Part shown: piece by piece, positions 1 to 11,889 of the stretch
Numbering within the stretch: position 1 is the stretch's first letter
Layout: each line of letters starts with the position of its first letter
NCBI GenBank assembly: GCA_020152595.1
Contig: JAIGNY010000696.1
Span: forward strand, 665,001 to 729,000
Length of the DNA: 64,000 nucleotides
From: Chiridota heheva
Lineage: Eukaryota > Echinodermata > Holothuroidea > Apodida > Chiridotidae
Direction: 5' to 3'
Program-made: the position numbers and the translations under genes
The notes under the pieces: generated by a model
The model's input: only the letters and a program-made list of their open reading frames with translations
What the model was told of the DNA's origin: nothing
Databases searched by the model: none

Positions 1-309
1 GGATAATATTAAATATACTCCATTGAAGAAAAACGAATGTCAGATTGCATTTTGACACATTTGATGCAGACTGTGAACCTGTACTATGGGTTCCTGATTT
101 TGCCAAACCTGTCTATCTACAAGCTGATGTGCACAATTTGGTATCACATAGGTGGCTCGCCATATGCGAAAGGGGTACACTTGTCCCCCCCCCCTCCCCG
201 CACTTGCCCCAAAAATAGATTTGTTTGATCATTGTTTTTGTATTGATTTATATATATCATGAAAATAATATTATTTTTTTTCTTTTTCTTCATATTTTAC
301 TTTCTTCAG
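1..309 (+). other. Upstream intron sequence with a poly-C tract
   Basis: No convincing exon is visible. A C-rich tract lies at about 186-202, and a long pyrimidine tract from about 270 leads to the acceptor at 308-309. The sequence is consistent with the 3' end of an intron of the gene containing the MICU-like exon. Confidence 0.5.
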
Positions 310-442
310 GATGAAGATAACACCACATTGTTGACAAACAGGGAAGAGCGATTTCGCTCTTTTGCATCCATCCACTATGAAGATCAGATTTACATGACGA
401 TGCAAGATTTTCTGGAGTCAGTGGTCGAAGAAAACCCAAGAC
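310..442 (+). CDS. Internal exon of a MICU-family (MICU2/MICU3-like) mitochondrial calcium uptake protein
   Basis: This 133 bp open segment has textbook splice borders. A long T/C tract ends in TTTCTTCAG directly before 310, and GTAAGA follows 442. It encodes 44 residues plus one base, in phase 0 at its start. The protein reads REERFRSFASI, then a short acidic linker, then IYMTMQDFLESV. From knowledge of the family, a basic 'RE-RFR-FAS' stretch followed by '-YMTP-DF--SV' is the conserved N-terminal block of MICU proteins, just before the first EF-hand lobe, and this copy looks closest to MICU2/MICU3. MICU proteins sit in the mitochondrial intermembrane space and gate the MCU calcium uniporter. 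The usual Pro after MT is Met here. I found no other exon of the gene in the window, so its neighbours lie outside or behind large introns. Family assignment is from recall of the motif, not a search. Confidence 0.72.
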
Positions 443-1680
443 GTAAGAATTATGCATAAATGGATGAGAAAATTATTTATTTGCGTTTAGCTAAGGAAAA
501 TCAGAGTCTTATTTCCTGGAGAGGCAGGTGGTTTGTTTAAAAGATACATGTGTTTGAAAAACATTGCCCCCCCCCCCTCTCCCCCCACTGTTGGAAGGAA
601 TAGTATGACGAGCCTGAGACGCAATCACTTGTCATGAAAATTTGCACAAAAAAAAAACAAAGCCCACACCTTTTAGTCAAATGAAGCTTTAGTAGCACTG
701 GTTTACTTGCGGATTGTTGATGTGTATCCAATGCTCTAGTACATTTGCCATATGTTTCAATAATCAGCCCTTTTGAATCTTTCCTTGCTTGTATTATATC
801 CATATGCATGTACAATTTTTTAACCTTGTGAATAAAATTTGTTAAATATTAAAATTATGTAGGTACTCGATAAACATTGAAGCAAAAGCATACCAAGAAA
901 TAGTGCACATATTCTTATTTTGTGCTCCACAATGATCTTGTTCTAATTGTTTTTAAAGCTCGTACAATTCCCCAGAAAGGTCTACCTGGTGTTTAAAGTA
1001 TCTACCTCATCACATGAAGAATGTGTTAACCAACAGTTAGGTCTCCTTTTAAATACTCACCACAACCAATCATAAAATCTTATCTAAACAATAATTCAAC
1101 TCTTGGCTTTTGAAGAATCCACCTATCAATTATAAATCACATCCTTCTCATGATCCAGGCATACCCTGGTACAATTGCAGACCTATTAAATACATTTTAC
1201 AGCCCACACCAAGTATAAATCCTTTTTGAATCTCCCAAGACGGTGACTTGATTCACTTGATGTGTAATTTGTTTCGCTGTTTGCGGTTTTTTGTAGCATG
1301 AGGAAGGGGGGGTTCCTACTAGATAGTTGGAAATATTGACCTTTGATGGTAATTCATATTGTTAAAGTGACAAGTTATTTTGAGCTGGAGCTGTTGGCAG
1401 CATGGAAGTAAATCTTGGAAGTTACCTTAGGAGTACCCTCTGGAGGGTATGATGGATGCTAAAACTGATTGCCTCCCATGGTATAGAGATAGACATAAAG
1501 GTTTGGAGGTAGTCAAATAAATCATCGTTATCATTTGGAGTTAAGTTCTATTGGAGCATCAGTTGCTGGTTGCAGTCTTTGCACTGGAGAAAATATCATT
1601 TCATTCATAACAGGTGGTTAAGCAAAACATGCAAAAAAATGAAAATAAACAAAAAATAATCACCCCTGTAATTACACGTG
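443..1680. other. Intronic or intergenic DNA, no gene seen
   Basis: It starts with the GT donor of the MICU-like exon. There is another poly-C tract at about 568-588. Short open frames show no domain, start context or splice pattern that I trust. Confidence 0.5.
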
Positions 1681-1682
1681 AA

Positions 1683-1760
1683 AAACTAAAGCCGCACATC
1701 CGCTCAGGTTTCGAACCCGGGCCATTCACATGAACTTCCCGAACACTAATCGCCACACTA
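1683..1760 (-). repeat. tRNA-derived SINE head (pseudo-tRNA)
   Basis: Read on the minus strand, this has an A-box-like TGGCGATTAGTG and, about 30 bases later, a good B box, GGGTTCGAAACC. These are the two internal RNA polymerase III promoter elements of a tRNA gene. There is no clean acceptor stem pairing, so it looks like the tRNA-related head of a SINE and not a working tRNA gene. It is one of three such pieces in the first 5.1 kb. Confidence 0.5.
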
Positions 1761-4320
1761 CACTGGGTATGTTTCAGTGTGTGGGTTTGTTTTAAGAGTT
1801 AAAATTACGGTGTGAACAAAGAGGGGTAGTTGCTCTGTGTGATTTCAATTAAAAATATGTAAAGTAAGCTCCTCGACACTTTTTTTTATACAGGGCAATT
1901 TTTTGCAATCAGAAACTACGTCAAGTTTTGCCAAATTATGGCTTCAAAAAGGCTATAAATCATGATGTTTTTCACAACTTTTGGCAAAAAAAGATATTGC
2001 GCAGTCAAAATTTAACTGGAGTTGGATGCATTATGTCTTTAACAACTCCTCATTTTTTTAGGCAAAAGCAAGGTCTAGAATAATAGCAAGTAAGTTTTTG
2101 AAGAAGAAGAAAATGTTTTTTTGTTAAATTTTTTTTTTTTTAATTTCCTCTATTTCAACCCAATTTTTCTCAAAATCTTCAACATAACCCCCATCGAAAA
2201 GTTAAATTTTCTGTAAGAACTATTTGAGCTCTTTCAAATGATACCAGGATCACTGTTGTGGGCTTATTTTGAAAACGGTTGACCGGTTTAGCGCTAAAAA
2301 GGTTAAACAGTTTAGAGAATGCTATTTTTACACAATTTTGGAGAAAGAAAAAAAAAACATTTGTTATCAGCATTTTTTCCCTATTCTTTGATCCCCAATC
2401 CTAAAGGCTGGCTGGCCATACCCCTGTGCAGACCTTTAATTTCCTTCCACAGAAGTTCATAGCTTTTCGAGTGACCCAAGGTCATGAAGTGACCCGATGT
2501 CACATGGATGCGAAGAAATTAGTAGCCAAGAATACAATGAGTCAAAACTGAACTAAACTATCCATTCCTCTTAATATATATTTCATCAGGGAATTTGAAC
2601 AAAAACCAACTCCCTGATTTGATCTTGTAATGCTCAATTAAATTTGTTAACACTTAATTATCAGGACATACAACAGGCTATTGATCATATGGTATGCATA
2701 TGTCAGAAATGATGTTAAAATGATAATCACATTGGAAAATATTAATCACAAGAAATATGTATTATAAGTACAAAGGGCACAAAGGTTTGGCTTTTTGTGG
2801 TCCTTTTTCGTTTCTGCCGGAGGTATTTAGTGGTTAAGCCACAGTTTCCGCAGAAAAATTAGTTTACAAATTGGGGCATTATAACTTCTTTTAATTTTGG
2901 TAAATGGCAGGCCCCATGGGGTGGTTTGAGGGGGCATTAGCCAAACCTCTTTTGACAGAAGCAGCAGGGACAGTCCTGTTCTCAACCATTTCTTTGGTGT
3001 GTTTCTTGTCTGGCGCAATGGTTTTGCCACGTTTGGTCTTTTTTAAATAATTTTTTTGCAAGTGGTTTTATGGTTAAGGCTGATTTGAAATTGCTCATTC
3101 ATGCTATTTTTTCTTTGTATTCTTTATTCTTAGGATGAAAGTAACTATTTTTACTTAACCAAGGCTAAATTGGTACATATATTTGTCATTGTTATTTTAG
3201 TCACATGTTGGTTAAATGTATATCTGGATAAAATTATCTTGTGGAAAAAAAAAAAAAAAAAAACCTTTTGAAATTAGTTTTTCCATCAGACCTTTCAATA
3301 TGTGTGTACAGGAATGAAAACTATTGCAGCAAAAATGCTTTTTGCCACCAGCTTCTGTAAGCTCTTTATACATTAATTCTTATATAGAAAATGAGAAACA
3401 ACAAGCAAGGCAACATCTAAAATTGATCCCATTTACATTAGATTGCCCAAATTTGTTTCTTTTCATGTAAAATTAGTGGAATATTGCAGTGCTTGCCTAG
3501 ATATTACTGAATTTTCAATCTCAATCAAGGCTTTTCTAAATTGTCCCTTTTCCAGGGTACAATTTATTCACCTGTTCCAATTTGTAATATTACTAGGTTT
3601 TCTTTCTTCACAAAGTAAACTGCAAAGAGCATCAGGATACAGTGGGTAATGGATGTATTTTGTAGCTCAACATTTAACAAATTTAAAGTGAAAAAAAAAA
3701 GCAGCAAAGTAAAGCGATTTTTTAAGGAACAACCAAAAAAATGTGTTTTTTGTATTATTTTTTATAATAATAAAAATACAAATTACTTAAAAAAAGTGTA
3801 TTTGTGAGCAAACACGTTAGGTTATTTGATGTACCATCAGGGGCGCAGATCTATGTCTGAGTTGGAGGGGGCGAAAACTTGAGCAGTGGCGAAGCTAGAC
3901 ATTTTGAGAGGGCAAAGAAAGTGAAATTTCCATCAATGTGTAGCCCCCCCCCTCTCCAAAAGAAAATAAAAAATCAAGTATGCAAATCTAAAAGAAGTTG
4001 TGTTTTCGATTGTTTTGTTAAAGATTTCAATTATTTTCTCCATTAAATTTTCTTTTATAGCTATGCAATATTTTCTCATAGTATTCATCAAAGCTTCCCG
4101 AAAATAAAAGGAAAGCAAATTTCACAAAAAGAAGCAAATTTCACGAACATGAAGGATATTTTTACAGAATTTTTTTCTTCAGAAAATGTCCAGAAAATCA
4201 ATAGAAATTTCTCCAAAATTTCCAGAAAATGAAGTAAATTTGTTGAAAATGAATGAAATTGCACGAAAATTGAAGCAAATTAACGAAAATGAAGGAAATT
4301 GCACAAACATTGATAACAAA
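1761..4320. other. AT-rich DNA with diverged dispersed repeats, no gene
   Basis: About 2040-2300 resembles 5320-5600. Both have a T-rich stretch, 'tctcaaaat', then 'aaatgatacca', suggesting two old copies of one dispersed repeat. A poly-A run lies near 3244-3263 and a C run at 3942-3950. 'CAGGGGCGCAGAT' near 3837 looks like the end of an old transposon. No exon is supported. Confidence 0.4.
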
Positions 4321-4324
4321 TTTA

Positions 4325-4557
4325 ACGAGGTTCCCATGGCGCAAGCGGATGAGAGTACATTATTCCACCTGGATGGGATGCCAGTCCATGCAGAGTAACT
4401 CCCCAGCAGTGCTGGTACTCATATTACAGCTGACTGGACTAAAGAAAGTAGAGTAAAGTGTCTTGCTTCAGGACACAATGCAGCGCACACGGCGGGAATC
4501 AAACCCGGTACCTTTAAATACGAGCATGACTCCTTATCCACTGGGCCACTGCCCCTC
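4325..4557 (-). repeat. tRNA-derived SINE, near full length
   Basis: On the minus strand the element starts at about 4557 with a tRNA-like head. The A box is GTGGCCCAGTGGATAAG and the B box is GGGTTTGATTCCCG. The body contains 'TTGTGTCCTGAAGCAAGAC' and 'GGGGAGTTACTCTGCATGG', and it continues through 'GGCATCCCATCCAGG' to about 4325. A 5'-truncated relative of the body lies at 38350-38500 on the plus strand. Bodies of this kind are common in marine invertebrate genomes (general knowledge). Confidence 0.7.
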
Positions 4558-4969
4558 TAATACAACTTTGTAAAGACCTCCTTTGGGAATTTTTCGTAAT
4601 GTTTTTTTTTATATGCTTTTCTGACAACTTTCCTTTCATTTTTTTTGTTACAAGTTTCATTGGAATAGAGGCTAAGATGTTTATCTTTTGAGTAATGAAA
4701 GCCATTTTAGGAAATATTGGACAAAAATATGCAATTTAAGCAATTTTTGGCTAAATTTGGTCAACAAATGGTCGATCTTTGCAGAAGTATAACTTCTTGT
4801 CAATATTGAAAACAGAGATTTATATTACATTTAGATTCTTTATGAAATTTTTTTCTCCAATGATACTAATCTATAATTTTTAGAAAGAAAGGAATGATGA
4901 AAAACATCAAAAATGATTAGTCAAAAGACCCCTGAAAGTTGCAGCAGAAAAATAATTATGCAGTCGTCA

Positions 4970-5035
4970 CGGTGAGACTCGAACCCGGAGTGCTCGCCAC
5001 GTACATTTCCTCTGCACCACGTAGTTGTTCAAATT
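4970..5035 (-). repeat. tRNA-like SINE head fragment
   Basis: On the minus strand, an A-box-like GTGGTGCAGAGG is followed by the B box GGGTTCGAGTCTC. The spacing matches a tRNA, but the ends do not pair well, so I call it a tRNA-derived repeat fragment. No long tail can be tied to it with certainty. Confidence 0.5.
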
Positions 5036-5039
5036 GGAG

Positions 5040-5648
5040 ATGTGAAATATGATTTTTATAGAAAAGGTTCTAAATAGAGGGGGGTATGCCTTTAATTATA
5101 TATCAAATGAAAGGAAATTTCAAGCACTTTTGAATGGCGGTTCAACGAAGCATGTGTGATGTACGGTTTGGGTACACAATTTTTTGAGAAGAAAACAAAT
5201 GGGTCAAAAATGGCAGAAAATCATGAAATTTTGAAGAAATTTCTCCAGAACAAAAGCTTGCAGGTAGGGATTATAAAATTAGACCAGAAACCAATACTAT
5301 CATGTCTTAGGACTTGCATGTTTGATTTTTAATCAAAAATGTGATCTTGAAGTTATTGTAAGATTTGAAAGAAAAAAAAAAATTTTTTGTAAATTGTTTA
5401 GCAATTTTTTAGTTTTACCATTTTTCAGTGTACTTGTTCTCAAAATTCTGTATATGACCCCTATAAAAAAGATATTTTGTGAAAGAAATATCCGAGTACT
5501 TCAAAATGATACCAAGATTACTCTTATAAGACTGTGGTAAAGTCCCAATTTTATTTTTAGAAAAAGGTGGTTTGAAAATGATAAGGGTTAGAAAATGAAA
5601 GACATGTTTGCAAGAAGTCTATAATCTCAGGTCTTTTAAAGTTTATTT
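5040..5648. other. Diverged dispersed repeat next to the large minisatellite, no gene
   Basis: About 5320-5600 aligns by eye with 2040-2300, and both carry 'aaaatgatacca' (older copies of one repeat). It ends in an A-rich run at 5647-5660, directly before the C-rich array. No exon is visible. Confidence 0.4.
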
Positions 5649-5663
5649 AAAAAAAAAAAGACC

Positions 5664-8600
5664 TGTCTCTGACTGCCCCCTCCCTGACTGCTGTCTCCCT
5701 GACTGCTCCTTCCTGACTGCCCCTCCCTGACTGCTTCTCCCTGACTGCTCCTCTCTGACTGCCCTCCTGACTGACTGCCCCTCCATGACTGCTGTCTCCT
5801 GACTGCTCTCTCTCTGACTGCCCCCCCCTGACTGCTCCTCTCTGACTGCCCCTCCCTGACTGCTCCTCTCTGACTGCCCCTCCCTGACTGCCCTCTCTGA
5901 CTGCCCCTCCCTGACTGCTCCTCTCTGACTGCCCCCCCTGACTGCTCCTCTCTGACTGCCCCTCCATGACTGTCTCCTGACTCTCCCTCTGACTGCCCCT
6001 CCCTGACTGCTCCTCTGACTGCCCCTCCCTGACTGCTCCTCTCTGACTGCCCCTCCTGACTGCTCCTCTCTGACTGCCCCCCCTGACTGCCCTCTCTGAC
6101 TGCCCCTTCCTCCCTGACTGCCCCTCCATGACTGCCCCCTGACTGCTCCTCTCTGACTGCCCCTCCTGACTGCTCCTCTCTGACTGCCCTCCATGACTGC
6201 TGTCTCCCTGACTGCCCCTCCCTGACAGCCCCTCCCTGACTGACTGCCCTCCCTGACTGCTCCCTGACTGCTCCTCTCTGACTGCCCCCTGACTGCTCCT
6301 CTCTGACTGCCCTCCTGACTGCTCCTCTCTGACTGCCCTCCCTGACTGCTCCTCTCTGACTGCCCCTCCCTGACTGCTCCTCTCTGACTGCCCCTCCTGA
6401 CTGCCCCTCCCCTGACTGCTCCTCTCCTGACTGCCCCTCCCCTGACTGCTCCTCCTGACTGCCCCTCCATGACTGCTGTCTCTCCTGACTGCCCCTCCCT
6501 GACAGCCCCTCCCTGACTGCTCCTCCTGACTGCCCCTCCCTGACTGCCCTCTCTGACTGCCCTCCTGACTGCTCCTCTCTGACTGCCCCTCCCTGACTGC
6601 TCCTCTCTGACTGCCCCTCCCTGACTGCTCCTCTCTGACTGCCCCTCCATGACTGCCCCTCCATGACTGCCCCTCCCCTGACTGCTCCTCTCTGACTGCC
6701 CTCCTGACTGCTCCTCTCTGACTGCCCCTCCATGACTGCCCCTCCATGACTGCCCCTCCTGACTGCTCCTCTCTGACTGCCCCCCTGACTGCTCCTCTCT
6801 GACTGCCCTCTCTGACTGCCCTCCTGACTGCTGTCTCCCTGACTGCCCCTCCCTGACAGCCCCTCCCTGACTGCCCTCCCTGACTGCTCCTCTCTGACTG
6901 CCCTCCCTGACTGCTGTCTCCTGACTGCCCCTCTCTGACTGCCCCTCCATGACTGCCCCTCCATGACAGCCCCTCCCTGACTGCCCCTCCCTGACTGCCC
7001 CTCCCTGACTGCTCCTCTCTGACTGCCCTCCCTGACTGCTCCTCTCTGACTGCCCTCCCTGACTGCTCCTCTCTGACTGCCCCTCCCTGACTGCTCCTCT
7101 CTGACTGACTGCCCTCCCTGACTGCCCTCCCTGACTGCTCCTCTCTGACTGCCCCTCCCTGACTGCTCCTCTCTGACTGCCCCTCCATGACTGCCCCTCC
7201 ATGACTGCCCCTCCCTGACTGCTCCTCTCTGACTGCCCCTCCCTGACTGCTCCTCTCTGACTGCCCCTCCATGACTGCCCCTCCCTGACTGCTCCTCTCT
7301 GACTGCCCTCCCTGACTGCTCCTCTCTGACTGCCCCTCCCTGACTGCTCCTCTCTGACTTCCCTCCCTGACTGCTTCTCTCTAACTGCCCCTCCATGACT
7401 GCCCCTCCCTGACTGCTCCTCTCTGACTGCCCCTCCCTGACTGCTCCTCTCTGACTGCCCCTCCCTGACTGCTCCTCTCTGACTGCCCTCCCTGACTGCT
7501 TCTCCCTGACTGCCCCTCCATGACTGCCCCTCCCTGACTGCTCCTCTCCTGACTGCCCCTCCCTGACTGCTCCTCTCTGACTGCCCCTCCCTGACTGCCC
7601 CTCCATGACTGCCCCTCCCTGACTGCTCCTCTCTGACTGCCCTCCTGACTGCTCCTCTCTGACTGCCCCTCCCTGACTGCTCCTCTCTGACTTCCCTCCC
7701 TGACTGCTTCTCTCCTGCCCCTCCATGACTGCCCCTCCCTGACTGCTCCTCTCTGACTGCCCCTCCCTGACTGCCCCCCCTGACTGCCCTCTCTGACTGC
7801 CCCTCCCTGACTGCTTCTCCCTGACTGCCCCTCCCTGACTGCTCTCTGACTGCCCCTCCCTGACTGCTCCTCTCTGACTGCCCTCCCTGACTGCTCCTCT
7901 CTGACTGCTTCTCCCTGACTGCCCCTCCCTGACTGCCCCTCCCTGACTGCTCCTCTCTGACTGCCCCTTCCCTGACTGCTTCTCCCTGACTGCCCCTCCC
8001 TGACTGCTCTCTGACTGCCCCTCCCTGACTGCTCCTCTCTGACTGCCCTCCCTGACTGCTCCTCTCTGACTGCCCTCCATGACTGCTGTCCCCTGACTGC
8101 TCCTCTCTGACTGCCCCCCCTGACTGCTCCTCTCTGACTCCCTCCCTGACTGCTTCTCTCTAACTGCCCCCTCCCCTGACTGCCCCTCCCTGACTGCTCC
8201 TCTCTGACTGCCCCTCCCTGACTGCTCCTCTCTGACTGCCCCTCCCTGACTGCTCCTCTCTGACTTCCCTCCCTGACTGCTTCTCTCTAACTGCCCCTCC
8301 ATGACTGCCCCCTGACTGCTCCTCTCTGACTGCTCCTCCCTGACTGCTCCCTCTCTGACTGCCCCTCCCTGACTGCTCCTCTCTGACTGCCCCTCCCTGA
8401 AATCCCCTACCTGACTGCCCTCCCTGACTGCTCTCTGACTGCCCCCTGACTGCCCCTCCCTGACTGCTCTCTGACTGCACCTCCCAGACTGCCCCTCCCC
8501 TGACTACTCCTCTCTGACTTCCCTCCTGACTGCTTCTCTCTAACTGCCCCTCCATGACTGCCCCTCCCTGACTGCCCCTCACTGACTGCCCCTACCTTAC

Positions 8601-9009
8601 TGCCCCTCCCTGACTTCCCTTCCCTGACTGCCCCTCTCTTACTGCCCCTACCTGACTGGCCCTCCGTGACTACCCCTCCCTGACTGCCCCTCCATGACTG
8701 CCCTCCCAGACTGCCCCTCCTGACTGCCCCTCCATGAATACCCCTCCTGACTGCCCCTCTGTGACTTCCCCTCCATGACTGCCCCTCCCTGACAGCCCCT
8801 CCCTGACTGCCCCTCCCTGACTGCTCCCCTCCCTGACTGCTTCTCTGTGACTTCCCCTCCATGACTGCCCCACCCAGACTGCCCCACCCAGACTGCCCCT
8901 CCTGACTGCCCCACCCAGACTGCCTCCCTGACTGCCCCTCCCTGACTGCCCCTCCCCTGACTGCCCCTCCCCTGACTGCCCTTCCCGACCGCCCCTCCCT
9001 GACTGCCTT
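5664..9009. repeat. C-rich 14-15 bp minisatellite, about 3.35 kb
   Basis: The unit is CTCCCTGACTGCCC with a common alternate CTCTCTGACTGCTC, repeated well over 200 times with single-base insertions, deletions and transitions. The plus strand is almost free of G outside TGACTG, so strand asymmetry is extreme. All three minus-strand frames stay open over long stretches. The longest is 888 codons (5636-8302), rich in Gly, Ser, Gln, Arg and Glu. The three frames give the same kind of peptide, and the start codons are repeat units that read ATG through a C-to-T change. I regard this as non-coding. The last part (8400-9009) is more diverged, with TTCC, CACCCAGAC and ATGA variants. Confidence 0.95.
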
Positions 9010-9944
9010 GTGTATGATCAACCTTCAAGATTTAGACTTAACCTCTGTAAATTTGGTTAAGTGCTACCTTGTGGTGCTGATACTAGGTCTAAACAGAGGG
9101 CAGTCTTTAAAAGTTGGAATTAGTGGAAGTGTTGTGAATACAGGTTACAGCACAGAACCAATCATTTCCTTTGTTGAAGCCTACAATAAAAACAAAGAAA
9201 AAGATCAATTTTGAAGTGTTATTTTCTGATCAAATTTCATGTTTTTAAAAATTTTTCCAGAAAGAGGATGCGTAAGGAATAAGCGCATTATCTCTGAAAA
9301 AATGTTAAATTATCATTTAGTCAATGAGGGTATTTTCAACTAAGTTGTTGGCTCTTTTTTGGTTTCTGAAGTAAGACGGTATTAAATGGATGATATTCTA
9401 CTAAGTGTATTGCCATATAATAGAAATAAAGTTCGCCAAAGAACTTTTCCTGAAGGTTTTTTCAACCAAATTTAGTATCCCTGACCAAAAATTTATTATC
9501 TATAGCTTGTTGTTCTGTAAAATAACATTGAATACATTTTGTCTCTAAGTGTTTTTCATGTTTTGCCCTTTGAGTAATACTTAAATAGTTACATTTTGCT
9601 ACCTATGCTTCAAATGGAAAATATTTTTAGGAAAATGCTTTTCCTGTTTATTTAAATTTGTTGAGATCAAATTTTAGTTAGGAACCTCGGACAAGACATT
9701 AAATTTGCATGTTTTTTGTGTTGAAAGAAGGTTAAGTGACATAAGGAGTGGGTGGAGGGTGTGTTTGATGAGGGGTATGGTTGGGACGCACCATCTGTGT
9801 ACAATATCTCCTGCCATTCAGCTCACTTTGAAACTTGCTATTTGGTATATAACGACTACTTTAATACTTAATTAGGATTACACAATAATTGGATTATAGG
9901 ATTACATTGGTTGGATTATAGGATTACATATTGGACAATACGAT
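9010..9944. other. AT-rich DNA, no gene
   Basis: A 68-codon open frame at 9008-9214 begins inside the array edge and has no recognisable domain. At 9890-9945 'GGATTATAGGATTACA' repeats two to three times just before the retrotransposon remnant. Confidence 0.4.
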
Positions 9945-11125
9945 TATACAATACCCACTACCACCACCTGGGTCATACCCCCCCTCCCCTCCCACGGCAA
10001 GTCTTCCTATGCCTCTCTTCTTTTATGAAAGCTCATCACAACCCAGCCTTTTTTTTCTCCAAATACTGTCAACTTCATTGACACTTCCACAACTACTCCT
10101 TTCTTTTTACTGACGGATGCACATGTGAAGGTACCTCAGCAGCTGCCGTCTTCTGTCCCGGCCTTACCCTTTTTTCGAGACTACCAGATGGAGCCTCCTA
10201 TCTATTCTGCTGAGGCAAAGGCTATCCTCCTAGCTTTAAACTTTGCAGAACTCTCCTTCTGCTCTCACTTTGTCATCTTCTCTGGCGCCAAATCAGTCCT
10301 CACAGGCACACTCAATATGTGCCTGCCTAATTCCCTCATCTTACAAATCTTAAACAAAATGCACACTCTCTCCTCCTCTTGCAAGAAAATCTTTTTCTTC
10401 TGGACCCCCAGCCACGTCGTTATCCCTGGGAACAAAAGGGTCGACAAAGAGCCAACAACTCTCTGTCAAACCAAATTTCTTCTATCGATATACGTTACTC
10501 AGACTTTTGCCAAAATACCTCCAACTACCTTAGGAGGATTTGCAAAACTCCTGGAATCTTGAGACTAATAATAAACTCAACACTAATAATAAACTTCACA
10601 CTATCAACCCTCCCTACTAAGTCGCAATCGCAGAGAGGACTTGGTCATCACCCACATTCGCCTAGGCCACACCTATCTCACCCACTCTTACCTCCTTTCT
10701 GGCTTTCCCAAACCTATCTGCCGCACTTGCAATACTAATCTCTCAGTCAATCATATCCTCTTAACCTGTCCAATTTACACCAACTCTAGAATCTTTCCTA
10801 TCCTCTGCCACCACTATTTCCGACTTCTTCAAGAACAATCCCCCTCCAACATTATCACCTTCCTCCGCAACAGCAACCTTTTCCACTTGATTTAATCTCC
10901 CCACACCCCCATCCTTTCCTATCTCACATCCCTCTACCTCTCTCCTTCTTACCACCTTTTCTGCTCCAGCTTATTTCCTCTGAAATTTTCACTTCTCTCC
11001 ATCCTTTCCTACTTTTCCAATCATCTCTTTCCTAACCTTTGCACCTGATTTATTTAACACCCTCTTGGCACGTTTGACTCTGACTGTCGCAGTGCCGTCA
11101 AACCTCATCAAACCAAACATAAATT
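9945..11125 (+). mobile_element. 3' end of a Jockey-like non-LTR retrotransposon, broken
   Basis: Fragments in different frames keep the order of a non-LTR element's C-terminus. They are: a Pro-rich linker after the lost reverse transcriptase; an RNase H domain with FTDG at 10106-10117, then YSAEAKAILLAL, WTPSH and IPGNKRVD; a linker with NNKLHTINPP near 10600; then THIRLGHTYLTHSYLL and a Cys/His end (ICRTCNTN, NHILLTC). The frame changes near 10205, between 10440 and 10470, and again near 10560 and 10620. The third acidic position of RNase H, normally Asp in a S-D-S motif, reads SGA. Open sequence ends near 10895, and a pyrimidine-rich 3' UTR follows to about 11125. The 5' end, including the endonuclease and reverse transcriptase, is missing, as usual after abortive reverse transcription. 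It is not functional. Confidence 0.85.
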
Positions 11126-11461
11126 ACACTTGCAAGGGTCTTTTAAATGGGTTGTGAGTGGGTATATTTGTCGTGGTAGTCAGTCATAATTGTGTGGAGG
11201 GGTGTAGATGGGGGTTATCATTATAAGTTCTCCATGTGGCTGTAAATGCAGGAGAACTGGGTTAATTGGTCTGTTGCTCTGTGGTCATCCTCCTGCATGG
11301 TGTGTTATGGAAGATGTACAGTTAAAAAAGCATTTGGCCTAATAGTGGGGATGTAATATTCTTGGGTCCCTGATTTGTAATTGAGTACTACTTTGAAGAA
11401 CCAAGATGGCATTAAAACTACTCGAAAATCCTTGTATCTGATTGTTGGATAGCTTAGCATG
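11126..11461. other. G-rich unique DNA after the retrotransposon, no gene
   Basis: G-rich stretches (GTGGAGGGGTGTAGATGGGG) at about 11195-11215 may belong to the 3' UTR of the retrotransposon. Nothing else is supported. Confidence 0.3.
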
Positions 11462-11701
11462 TTAAAGGAGGACTAGACCAAAAAGTGAGGACGCCCGTTT
11501 TTGCGAATTTCACAGATATATTTTCCACAACAGATTGATCAACTTCATACCTCCATAGCCCACAGATGACGTGAGGGCAAAAGTTACTTGAATATTCATA
11601 TTTACCAGAAAATTGCTATTCGTTTTGTGATAGATAAGCATTTGATATTTTGGGGACCCCCTAAAAATACGCCCTCACTTTTCGATCTGGTGCTCCTTTA
11701 A
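11462..11701. mobile_element. MITE with TTAA target duplication (piggyBac-type ends)
   Basis: The left end is AAAGGAGGACTAGACC and the right end reads, inverted, AAAGGAGCACCAGATC. The match continues through AAAAAGTGAGG / AAAAGTGAGGG. TTAA flanks both sides, which is the target duplication of piggyBac-like elements. At 240 bp with no coding capacity it must have been moved in trans. Confidence 0.7.
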
Positions 11702-11889
11702 AAAGTTTCATCCATCAATGGTGGTGCTATTGGATTTTGGAGTTTGTTTTGAATGATCCCTAATAAAAAGAATTGAGCTAGATTTAAGCTCGCTGTTAGT
11801 TCACAGGAACTCCCCATAATGAGCTTGAAGTTATGTCATTGCTGATCTTCTAGCTCATTAGTTTTCCACTTGCTAGCCCATTTCAAACA

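Noticed and set aside
4480-4557. Functional tRNA gene
   Set aside because: A and B boxes exist, but acceptor-stem pairing is poor and a SINE body follows.
5636-8302. 888-codon Gly/Ser/Gln/Arg-rich minus-strand frame as a gene
   Set aside because: All three minus frames are open and give similar peptides. The period is 14-15 bp with frequent indels, and starts and stops are repeat variants.
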